DNA of 64,000 nt from Leuctra nigra (Eukaryota > Arthropoda > Insecta > Plecoptera > Leuctridae): positions 16,892,316-16,956,315 of the forward strand of contig OW203768.1 in assembly GCA_934045905.1 (NCBI GenBank), given 5' to 3'. A program made the translations under genes and the position numbers. Shown here one piece after another: positions 54,773-64,000 of the stretch. Within the stretch, counting starts at the first letter, position 1; each line of letters opens with the position of its first letter. The notes beneath the pieces are model-generated. The model saw only the letters and a program-made list of their open reading frames with translations, did no database searches and was not told the DNA's origin.

Positions 54773-55343
54773 TTGAGCGAGCGACTCCATTCGATCCATT
54801 TGGCATGGATACGTGTTTTCATGTTTTTTTCACACTATTGGCGATATATTGGTCATACCGTTTCACCCATTGATCTGAAATTTTGCGTATATGTAAAGAC
54901 CACCTCTTCCGTTTGCAGATTGATTTTTTATTCCTTTGATTGGTTATAGTATTAAAATAAATTAAATACAGTTCCCCTGATTGGTAAATCAAGTTTCAAA
55001 TTTGCTTGGTCATTTTAAGACTACCATTTACTCTCATTTTACAGATATTAAGTCCAATCAAAAACTTATGCACTTTTAAAACTTTTAACCTTTGATATAG
55101 ATGTCAAAAGTGGTGGTATCGAATTGAATGGGAATCTTCTGCAACTTGATCTGGCTAACTTTATGTACCCAGAGTGTTTTGTCCTCAGTTTCAATGAAAA
55201 GCACATATTTTTATGTTGATTGTGTGGATCATATTGCACTTCAATATATATGTATAAGTTTTCTGTGCGTTACGGAATTCCGGTTAGAGTTTTTGTACGT
55301 ATTTATGTGCTTGCTTATCAACGCGTTCTGAGCGTTTTCCTAG
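54773..55343 (+). mobile_element. GAGC-family element, short complete copy
   Basis: 571 bp from TTGAGCGAGCGACTCCATTC to CAACGCGTTCTGAGCG then TTTTCCTAG, next base T. The interior has CCCATTGATCTGAAATTTTG. Non-coding. Confidence 0.82.
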
Positions 55344-56415
55344 TATAATTTGCACTGTATAAGTTGAATTTCAAGTCCTGACATACGCATGATTTTCCCT
55401 GCAAATTCTAAAATCAAAACTTTTCGTAGCAAAAGTTTTCTACCGCCATGTTGGTAGCTGTCACAAAGATGGCGGAATGTTATATTATATGAACATTTGT
55501 TTCGGGTTCGAATATTAAACTCTCACATATTCATGTCGCATATTGCTTTTTCATGCAGGGTTGCCACATCTATCTCGGAATCTCCCCTTTAAGCAGCTAA
55601 AAGCTACGACGAAGTAAGAAGATTTTAGAGCCTCATTTATTTAAAATCTGGGAAACAAATCTGAAATTTTTAACTAATCTATTTGATACATTATTTGCGG
55701 AAATTATTTATAAACACAAAGCATTATTGCATTATTAATGAAATTTTAATCATGATTCGATTTGATATCAAAATGAATGCTTTACTCCATTGTACAATAA
55801 ATGATATGATGTAAAATAATATATAATGAAATCGATATATTAATATTCAATGATGTAACTAAGTTACGTTATATTCAAGTACCTACCATTGGAAACTGCC
55901 GAAATATTTTTCGGTATTTCGAATTTTCTGTATAGTAATTAAAAATGGCATTGCATTCTTAATTTGCTATACGTAACGTAAAATTCTTATTCTTAAACTT
56001 TGTCCTTTTTGAAAATGCCTTTTAATACATATTTATTTTATTGTTCTATATCATATTGTTCATTTTTCTTTTAAATGCGATTACACGAGCTGTGAAGGTT
56101 GGCTTGTTTTGGTAAAGTTTGACAATCTTGAAATAAATTATAAAATGAAATTACGAGGTTTATGTATAAATTACCGCATATATTTTCACCAAAATATTTA
56201 AAGTTTAAATTTTTAAGAGTATTAGACTGTAAAAATATATATTTTCACAAAAATAGTAATTAAAAAATGTATTCATTCATACCACAATTTGTTGAGAAAG
56301 AACCTAAATTTGCCTGTTTAAACCTTTCATATTTTTTAGCCAACACTATTTAACCGCGTCGCTTTCAGCAGAATCAAACATTGATAGAACGTTCGCAGTT
56401 CGTTAAAGGTCACAG
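55344..56415. other. AT-rich stretch
   Basis: No exon recognised. Confidence 0.35.
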
Positions 56416-56594
56416 TATAAAAACCATCAAATATTCATTTAGGACTTCAGGTATTCAAAAAGCATTTTGAGAACTCAAAGTGAAAAACCACCGCGTAAGA
56501 AGAAAATTGCCATTAATTTTCACAATCATTGAACAAATTATTGTCGAGTGTTTCTTAAGTGCATAATTTTAAAAGAGCTTTACAATTTTTAATG
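56416..56594 (+). promoter_or_regulatory. TATA/initiator promoter with first exon ending in ATG
   Basis: TATAAAAA at 56416-56423 and TTCAGG with A at 56449, spacing 33 bases. The predicted exon 56449-56594 contains no ATG until its last three bases, where TTTTTAATG|GTAAGTAGG places the only start codon directly against a consensus donor (GT 56595). Genes such as calmodulin and troponin C are known to have an intron right after the ATG, so a coding gene of that design is possible. The next exon is not recognised in the window. Confidence 0.45.
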
Positions 56595-57506
56595 GTAAGT
56601 AGGCGTGTCCTTTGATCATTTATATTCAAATACTTGTTCTTCGCTCACAAAAGTCCACCACAGCAAAAGGCTCAATTGCTAAACCTGGAGAGAAAGAGCG
56701 CAAATTATATTCTTATTATTCTCGAAATGTTCGAAACCGAACTTTCTGAGACTTTGTGATCGAAACATTACACTCTGGAAATTAATTTGCAATATCTAGT
56801 AGGTAACTGTAATTCCTACCTCATTTGAATATATCTACATATAATGGCTCCATTTTGTAACAACTTTTAATTATTCAAAATTGTGTACTTTGTAGCAAAT
56901 AGCTCAACCATTTAGGTTTTCAAGATTTAAATGTAAACCCCTTCAACTAAACTTACGAAATGGATCCCATTTATTTAGATTCTTTTTAAAATCTTTCGTT
57001 GTATTGGTATGACTTTCTTCCTTCAAAATTTTATTCCAATTATTAAAATGTAAAGAAGTTAAAAAATTCCAACCTATGAGGCACTGACACAATTAAATGT
57101 ATGTGTGAATATAGTGCCACTGCTTGTGCATTCCAAATACCTGCAATAACGGCTACTAAAACGAACACTTGCGTATTTATTCTACATTCAATTATTTATT
57201 CTCTTTCACCTCGCCCCTTTAAACCCGGCACCTCCACCACCGAAACAACCGTACGGCACAAAACAATGTTGAAATCATAACCCCAAACAAAGCACATTAA
57301 TTAGTGTTCATGTTCTGTGGACTTTACGAAGAACGAATAACACATTTCGAAACCAGGTTCATTCACGTAACAGAATACAAGTATCTGAGCAGAAGTTACG
57401 TAACGTTACTCCCAAAACATAAAACTAAACAAGTTTTTCCTTTTCTGTTCATTAGAGGCTGGATTTGCGTTTTTTCCGTGCCGTCGTAAATCCGTACGGA
57501 TTAAAT

Positions 57507-57663
57507 ATGGCGTCCCCATTAAATGAAGACTATTCTTGCCAACATGTTGGATTTTTGAAGACCGGGGTGAATTTATTTCGGGAGATTACACAAGCTCAAA
57601 CAAAAGAGAAGCTTTCAAGCTCTCTCAAAAGCGAGACTGTTTATAAGGGAAGCTTTTAAAATG
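57507..57663 (+). promoter_or_regulatory. Candidate alternative first exon with a 50-codon upstream frame
   Basis: A frame MASPLNEDYSCQHVGFLKTG... runs from ATG 57507 to TAA 57657-57659 (50 codons). One base later ATG (57661-57663) abuts donor GTAAGC. The exon end thus repeats the ATG|GTAAG design at 56594. The 50-codon frame may be a uORF or a coding exon spliced earlier. No promoter element is evident. Confidence 0.3.
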
Positions 57664-57772
57664 GTAAGCCTTGCTTGAGCTCTTTCTTGTTACTTTTTCG
57701 AGAGGGTATGGAAGAAGTACGAGGGCAGCATGGATGGCTTAGTATTTATACTAATTGTGAAATGCATTAATT

Positions 57773-58512
57773 CAGGGCTGCCGTTTTTACGGATATTATC
57801 CGTTTTTACGGATTTATGAGTACAAAAACGGACACACGGATTTGTTGACTCTTTAACGGATACTGGTGATTCATAGTTGAACCACATTTTCTCTGTTGAA
57901 TGAGATAATATTTCAAATTTATTACGAAAATGTATAGTTTGACAAGATATTTTCGTTTCCTGTCCAACAATTTTCAGTGCAGAGATTGTTTCAAAACACC
58001 CTTTTGTGTAAGTAGGCTAGCTATACTACAAATAAATGGTTGCGAGTGAATGGTTGAGGGAGGAAGGGGGGTGGGGAAACTGGTCGACCTTGAGCAATGT
58101 CTTGAGTGTCTAGGGGCGCGCGCTGCCTGAGGCATCCACTTGTTAGTTGTTTGCAGCTGGTCGTGGGTTAATGACCTGATTAGTGATTGCATCCCTTATT
58201 CTTGCGTGTGCTTATAGTTTTGAAATTTATTATGCTCATTATGAATAATGTGTTGGAAACGGGAGAAAGATATTTATGATTCTGAATTCAAAATTACCAT
58301 TCCATCCACAGCTGTCAGTCCAGAACCCAACCCCCTTCTCTCATGTCCCATGTTGCGTGAGGAATTCAATAGCTTATCTGTCAAGTGGCCCAGTTAGTGC
58401 TTGAAATATGGGAGTTTTACATCATTTTAAAGGTTTTTAATGGGCATATTGATTTTTACGGATTTTTCATGCTTTTTAAAAGGATATTAATTTGTATGTG
58501 GCGGCAGCCCTG
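57773..58512. mobile_element. hAT-type MITE with 8-bp target duplication
   Basis: Ends CAGGGCTGCCG and CGGCAGCCCTG; CATTAATT duplicated at 57765-57772 and 58513-58520. Sub-terminal CCGTTTTTACGGAT repeats follow the left end. 740 bp without transposase. Confidence 0.92.
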
Positions 58513-58689
58513 CATTAATTTGCATGTTTTATTTTATAATTTTGCTGAGTTGAGCTGGTAAGATGGGATTATTGCTGACCTAAAAATATTACGGTTATAA
58601 CGCTTTTTTTTATCACAGGGAGAATTTTTACAAAAAGTCTATTGATTTAGCAGAAAAACAAAACAAAGTATAATAAAATACGCTGACTT

Positions 58690-60303
58690 CGTGTTTTTAC
58701 TAGCAGCTGGAGCTACCCCTGATCCTGTGCGCAGAATGATCTGAAACTTGTCAGTTACGCGCATTGTTGGCGGGATATTTCAAATATCATGAAATCGTTT
58801 GTTTATGGTACATCATCAGTGTTCAATTATAGCAAAGATTTAATGAGACATATCTAATACATCCTAGTAGTTAGAAAATTTCTTTTATCGAATAAAAGTG
58901 GGTGAATTACTCTATTAAAATATTAATTTGGTCGATAGGTATACAAAGCCCTTTACCAATGCTGCTGCTAATTAATGAATATATACCTAACTGCACAATA
59001 AATTATAATTATATATTATCTGCAAACCACATGTGCAAACTATTTTCAATAATTGGAAATGGTAATGACAATTAACTATAATTTGCATAAATCTCCGGAC
59101 TCGAGACCTAATCTTAACACTGAATGTAAAGACCATTCAAAAACGCAAGAGTGTGGTTTATGATTGATTGAGAATGATTATTTGTATTTTTATGTACACA
59201 CTAAAGTACAACATATTTTGTATTTTCCAGTTGGCATCCAAAAAGAATGTGATGTTTCTTGAAGACGCAGTAGTTACTTGCATAAACCATCCACGCATAA
59301 ACAGATAACATTTGCACACTTAAACTTAAACTCTCTTGAATTTAAAATTATAACATCAAATAATATCGAAGATTCAAAATTAAAGTTCAGAGACTTCACT
59401 ACACCTACTACTTCAGTGGCCAGTGGATACATACATTTCAACATATTTCCTGTCGTTAATCAGTTATCAATCTCCAACTTCATACAATATCAGATAATTT
59501 CAGGTTTATTTCACAATTATATCTTGAAAATATTATGGTTTTCGAATTACATCAGAATTCTGGATACATCAGTTTTAAAATTATAGACAGGAGATTTTAA
59601 TATCAACATTTCCAATTATTGTGAAATATGGTTTGATAATATATAATTATTAATCCGTACCTCAGAGGTAGATGGTCCGAAGTCCATTACAATATATATT
59701 CTTGATTGTATTTTTACAAAACCAGTAGGATTATGCCTTCGTTCAATCATAATTTAGTAATGTGCCAGAGTCATTTTAGTAAGAGATTACTATACTTCAA
59801 TAACCGTATTTGTTGATTAAGTCAGATAGAGCTTGACAAAAGTAAAAACAAACACAACTCACAGAATAAATTATATGCAGAGGAAGATGTATCAAAACAT
59901 ATCGTATGAGAAAAAAAACATGGTTTAACATGATATTATTATAATTAATAATAATACAAAAGAAAATGACAGCACAGCAGCTACTCCAAGGAACGTAATG
60001 GGGCCAATTTTTGAATTCATATTTAATAATTTGATATTATAAAATATTAAATAGTAATATAAAATATAGTTATTATCCATTTTTATCCATAAAAGCTATT
60101 TTCTAACTCTTAGAATGCATTAAATTTGTTCAAATAAAATTTTACCTTAATTTAACATAACTCCATGATTTAACATTGAATAAACAAACGATTTAATCAT
60201 ATTTGAATTATCCCGCCAACAATGCGCGTAACTGAGACGTTTCAGGCCATTCTGCGCACCGGATCAGGGGTAGCTCCAGCTGCCAGTGTGTTTTTAGTAA
60301 AAA
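58690..60303. repeat. Inverted repeat pair, 1.4 kb apart
   Basis: 58690-58775 (AGCAGCTGGAGCTACCCCTG... GCGCATTGTTGGCGGGA) is mirrored at 60210-60303 (CCCGCCAACAATGCGCGTAA ... CCAGCTGCC), about 85-95 bp per arm with a few mismatches. The interval is AT-rich without ORFs. Either long TIRs of one non-autonomous DNA transposon or two copies of a small repeat in opposite orientation. Confidence 0.7.
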
Positions 60304-60577
60304 AACAAAATATTTGTGTGAGTTTGGAAGGAATGAGAGGCTATGAAATATCTTTCAAAATATGTCATCTAAATATAACAGCTTTGGACGATCTTTTAAT
60401 AAAAATCCCACATAAGCCACCATTTGTGAAATTCATATAATCTGAATGATGAGTTTAATATCAACCGTCGAGTCACAATGTCTAAATATAACTCCAGACA
60501 GTAAACTTTTAAAGTAATTAAATTGCATGTGAATACACGACTATTCAAATAGACATCAAGAGATAACTTTACACTCA

Positions 60578-61005
60578 CACGCGCAACGCTCGACGCTCAA
60601 CACTCAACACTCAAGATTTGACGCTCAACACTCAACACTCACACACGCAATGCTTAACACTCAACACTCAACGCTCAACACTCGACACTCAACGCTCAAC
60701 GCTTGATGCTCAACACTCAACACTCAACGCTAAATACTCAACGCTCAACGCTAAACACTCAACACTCAACACTCAACACTCAACGCTAAATACTCAACGC
60801 TCAACGCTAAACACTCAACACTCAACGCTCAACGCTAAACACTCAACACTCAACACTCAACACTCAACACTCAATACTCAACGCTAAACGCTCAACACTC
60901 AACGCTAAACGCTAAACACTCAACGCTAAACGCTAAACCGTCAACACTCAACACTCAACGCTAAACGCTCCACACTTAACACTCAACGCTCAACGATTGA
61001 CTCTA
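60578..61005. repeat. Heptamer minisatellite (ACTCAAC / GCTCAAC / GCTAAAC)
   Basis: About 60 tandem 7-bp units of the form RCTMAAY, with a local higher-order order such as GCTAAAT ACTCAAC GCTCAAC. A 90-codon frame at 60618-60887 reads a 7-residue periodic STLNTQH pattern only because 21 bases make seven codons. Not telomeric TTAGG and without spacers. Confidence 0.9.
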
Positions 61006-61070
61006 ATAATTGATTGAAAATTGAAAATGTTTTGATGAAGTAAAATGTTGTTGCGTGGTTATACAGCCTC

Positions 61071-61256
61071 AAGGCCGATGCACAATTGACGCAGACGGAC
61101 GACGCGGACGGACGACGGAGACGGATACGATGTTTAGGTAGGACATATTCACTCTGGCTGTTCACAATCGGACGCGGACGGACGACGACTTTAACATTGT
61201 ATCCGTCTCCGTCGTCCGTCCGCGTCGTCCGTCCGCGTCAAATGTGCATCGGCCTT
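61071..61256. mobile_element. GC-rich foldback MITE (AAGGCCGATGCACA ends)
   Basis: Arms of about 65 bp: AAGGCCGATGCACAATTGAC and its mirror GTCAAATGTGCATCGGCCTT, filled with GGACGACGC units. 186 bp total. No clear target duplication. The frames on both strands are mirror shadows. Confidence 0.8.
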
Positions 61257-61619
61257 CATGCTCAAAAGAAGTTGCGTCGCCGCAAGTAGATATTTGAGGA
61301 TGTCAGTCCTCAACACCACAAGACCGTGAGCTAATAATCTTATGGATGGAATCCAGTAGACTCTGGGCACTTGCGTCAATAAATCTTAATTTTCTTGAGC
61401 ATGAGGCTGATAAATATCACCAGTTTGTTATATTTTGAACATTGTCAGCGAAATCAATCATAACTTTAGGTAACTGACTTATTTTACGCTTATTTCGAAA
61501 CATATAAATATTTTCTACCCAGAAATTAAATATACCGCACATTGATCAATAGCAAATCAATCGTTACAACTCAAATGGCATGAAAAGCAGCAATTCTTAC
61601 ACAGCATATTAATCCGCAT

Positions 61620-61662
61620 GCCCTTCAAATGCTCGATTGTCAACGCGTTACACAGAGCGTTT
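61620..61662 (+). mobile_element. GAGC-family 3' end fragment
   Basis: GATTGTCAACGCGTTACACA then GAGCGTTTCCC. Confidence 0.55.
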
Positions 61663-61735
61663 CCCACCACAATTTCATTGGCGATCAGATTTAACAATTG
61701 AAAAGTATGCGAAAAGCAATATTACAAAAGTTGCT

Positions 61736-61922
61736 TGTCTCGGCAATATTTCGACCCTGCCAGCTGAGCGAGTCGGCCGAGCGTGAGGCGAACGCGACGA
61801 GGCGGGAAAATGTAGCCATTCGGCCGGGAAAGTCGGGAAAGCGAGGAGTGAAATGTAATCACGTGAAACTGGAGTGTGTTTCGATCGAGTACTGACTCGC
61901 GAGCTGGAATTTCATGTTTGCG
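61736..61922 (+). promoter_or_regulatory. GC-rich segment with candidate first coding exon
   Basis: CpG-rich (GAGTCGGCCGAGCGTGAGGC, GCGAACGCGACGAGGCGGGA) in an AT-rich setting. It ends with ATG TTT GCG directly before a donor GTGAGT (GT 61923-61924), so a first exon coding Met-Phe-Ala is plausible. The start of transcription and the next exon are not seen. A random promoter-like island is the alternative. Confidence 0.35.
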
Positions 61923-61924
61923 GT

Positions 61925-62996
61925 GAGTGATTTTAATTGGAACGGCTCGGTTTGTTTGAATTAGTCTTGATGTGGTTTAGCTACGATTGACATGGATTTA
62001 TTGGAAACGAAGAGCAGTATTTTGTTTACTGATTGAATGTTTCTCATCATGTTTCGGTTCAATGGACCCTGACTAAATGTTATTAATTAAATTATATGGG
62101 TGGGTCTAGTTTGCAAAATATAACACAATCAGTTATGTTGTACAGCTATATTATCTGTGCCAAAACATTGGGGAATATACGTAATTTCCACAAAATACTC
62201 AATTTCTTAGGAAAAGTATGGATATCACAACTTTTATACTTTGCTCTCATAAATAATTTACCACCACCTTTGCAACAGGACATGCCCTCAGAAAAATATT
62301 ATGTAAAAGTACCTAGTTGTTCAGAAAATAAATAATATATCATTTTCTGAAATTACTTCAACTCTGGGTTCTGGAAGCTTTCATGGTATACATTAATGTC
62401 TCAAAAGTTTTCTATACATTCAGGTAAGCCCGAATGATTTTGTTTTTATCCCGTCAGTAGACTTCTAGCTCTAAAATGGCATAACTATTCCAAGGATGGG
62501 AGTCATTTTATGTGTATACTATTTCCCATAAATCGTGGTACAGTTACAAATAGAAATTCACTCAGACGTGTTCAAAAAGTTCTTAATTATGTAAGTACAA
62601 AAATCAAGTTATTCCAAAATAATACAGCTTTTATACCAAGTCCTGGGTCTGCGATTTTTTCGCTTCTTTGTGTGATAAAGACCGTATAGTTTCTCTGATC
62701 GAGCTGAAATTTTGCATCCATTGCAAAATGCACCATATCTCGTTTTCTGTATCAACTTTAAACGAAATCCTTTGATTGGCTGAAGTCTTGAAAAAGAATC
62801 ATCCGGTTGGTTGAAAACTGAATTTTACCCGTTGGGGCCTATCGAAGGGAAATTTTTCATTTGCATGTTTTTAAATTAATTTGTATCATTTAACCAAATT
62901 GGTTCAGTACTTTTAGATATATTGATATGTGTTATTATATTTGAGTTATTTTTTAAATCTTTGATCGCAGAGGAATTTTGTTTAACCAGTTGAACA
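61925..62996. other. AT-rich stretch with a GAGC-family fragment
   Basis: 62680-62830 holds the family module TCTGATCGAGCTGAAATTTT and TTTGATTGGCTGAAG. No exon seen. Confidence 0.4.
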
Positions 62997-63000
62997 TTAA

Positions 63001-63387
63001 GACGGCTGAGTAGTGAGCTTGACCTTGAAGAGTTTTTTGATTGATTTTTATCAATATCTTTTACCAATGTAATTTGTAATAAAATAAGGCTTTGTACGCG
63101 TATTCAGAACAGTTCAATGAAAATAATTTCATAGCTTGGAGTGGTTTATTATTTTTATTTCGTCCTACAGATGTTTAGTGCCTGAAAATTAGTAAAAATA
63201 AAATATGGCACTAAACATCTGTAGGACAAAATAAATCAAATTACCCATTCCGAACTATCAAATATTTTTATTAATCTGTTCTGAAAACTCGAACAAAGCC
63301 TTATTTTATTAACAATTACGTTGGTAAAAGATATTGATAAAAATCGATTAAAATTCTCTTCAAGGCCACGCTCACTACCCAGCCGTC
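63001..63387. mobile_element. Palindromic GACGGCTG foldback element, copy 3 (cleanest)
   Basis: Ends GACGGCTGAGTAGTGAG and CTCACTACCCAGCCGTC. TTAA at 62997-63000 and 63388-63391. The arms (about 190 bp) mirror around 63193 (ATGTTTAGTGCCTGAAAATT against its complement). Confidence 0.88.
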
Positions 63388-63397
63388 TTAACATACC

Positions 63398-63437
63398 AAA
63401 ACTTGATTAGCAACGCGTTACAAGATTTTTCCTAGTT
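63398..63437 (+). mobile_element. GAGC-family 3' end fragment
   Basis: GATTAGCAACGCGTTACAAG then ATTTTTCCTAG, next base T. Confidence 0.5.
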
Positions 63438-63851
63438 TTATTGAAATGTGTCAGTGACCTGAACTTGTTCATAGTAACGAATATTCATCACGGAAACTCA
63501 CGTGTTTAGAACAATATGTGAAAATATGCGACATGGGACTTGTTATCTGCTGGTAAGTTCCTGTTTTACGTTATTATAACATCAACACGCTCGGTCTATT
63601 TGCCCAGACACATTACTCATGAGAAAGTATATACAATTGTCCACATACATCGCGTTTATGCGACAAAAATAGGAAATAAGTCTATTTTTATTGCAACCAG
63701 CTGTTGGAGCAGTGATTGTTTCTGATTGGTTGGTTCAAATCCCTGTACTCTTATTATTGGTAAACTGTGATGGGAATAGAATCGATTTGGAAAGGGAATT
63801 TACAGCAATCTGCTGGCCTTGCGATGTTTTGAATAGCATGCAAAGAATTTG

Positions 63852-64000
63852 GTGGATCAGCTGGTTTATTTGAATTTATGGAACGTTCTGCGAAGAATGT
63901 TATTGATCAGTTTAATTTTAATTTTTAGAATGTATCATTTAAAGTGGGCGGTTGATCAGCTGTTTTATTTGAATTTATGAAAGATTCTGCGAATGCTCAC
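63852..64000 (+). repeat. Tandem repeat of about 98 bp, running off the window
   Basis: GGATCAGCTGGTTTATTTGA at 63854 recurs as TGATCAGCTGTTTTATTTGA at about 63953. Each is followed by ATTTATG and TTCTGCGAA. The second unit is cut by the window edge. Confidence 0.65.

Noticed and set aside
60618..60887. Periodic STLNTQH protein or CRISPR-like array
   Set aside because: It is a 7-bp satellite read in frame every 21 bases, with no unique spacers.
60578..61005. Interstitial telomere repeat
   Set aside because: The unit is RCTMAAY, not the insect TTAGG or its complement CCTAA.
61086..61379. Frames on both strands around the GGACGACGC repeats
   Set aside because: Produced by the mirror arms of the foldback MITE at 61071-61256.

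Overview
The window reads as a piece of an AT-rich, transposon-packed arthropod (most likely insect) nuclear genome. The evidence is spliced genes with GT/AG introns, a eukaryotic 5S rRNA tandem array, LTR retrotransposons primed by a tRNA-Lys-like site, TCAGT-type initiators, mariner, hAT and Harbinger-like relics, and LRR secreted-protein genes. A sap-sucking hemipteran would fit, but species is a guess. There is no bacterial, plasmid or CRISPR content.

Left part (1-9.3 kb): foldback MITEs, then a minus-strand host gene of which four phase-compatible exons are visible (7031-7291, 6300-6472, 5397-5936, 3101-3272). It encodes a Lys-rich protein I cannot firmly name, and it probably continues off the left edge. 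A hAT MITE sits a few bases from the 3' splice site of its last visible exon. Three minus-strand 5S rRNA genes follow (7.9-9.3 kb).

Middle-left (9.3-22.6 kb): a 5'-truncated non-LTR retrotransposon with target-site duplication, a GC-rich minisatellite, a possible 63-codon gene, and many copies of one dispersed family. That family (called the GAGC family here) begins TTGAGCGAGCG and ends GAGCGTTTTCCTAGT, and it looks Helitron/Helentron-like and non-autonomous.

Centre (22.6-45.4 kb): a direct tandem duplication of a host segment carrying a secreted leucine-rich-repeat gene. Copy 2 (42894-43949) is intact; copy 1 (30218-31288) has one in-frame stop. Copy 1 was inflated to about 16 kb by later insertions. 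The main ones are two members of a pol-less LTR retrotransposon family, E1 (22680-28283) and E2 (32042-37310). E1 has a Gag-like ORF plus an acidic second ORF. E2 has lost nearly all of gag but carries an enlarged second ORF. Their LTRs are near-identical and their 4-bp target duplications are intact, so both insertions are young and need trans-supplied pol.

Right part (45.4-64 kb): further MITEs, a perfect 53-bp hairpin insertion, an E-box/CRE cluster, a heptamer minisatellite, and several plus-strand promoter/first-exon signatures (52.6, 56.6, 57.7 and 61.9 kb). Two of these end exactly in ATG at a GT splice donor, suggesting alternative first exons of a gene whose body lies to the right. 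All reading was by eye; coordinates of degenerate repeat edges are approximate.
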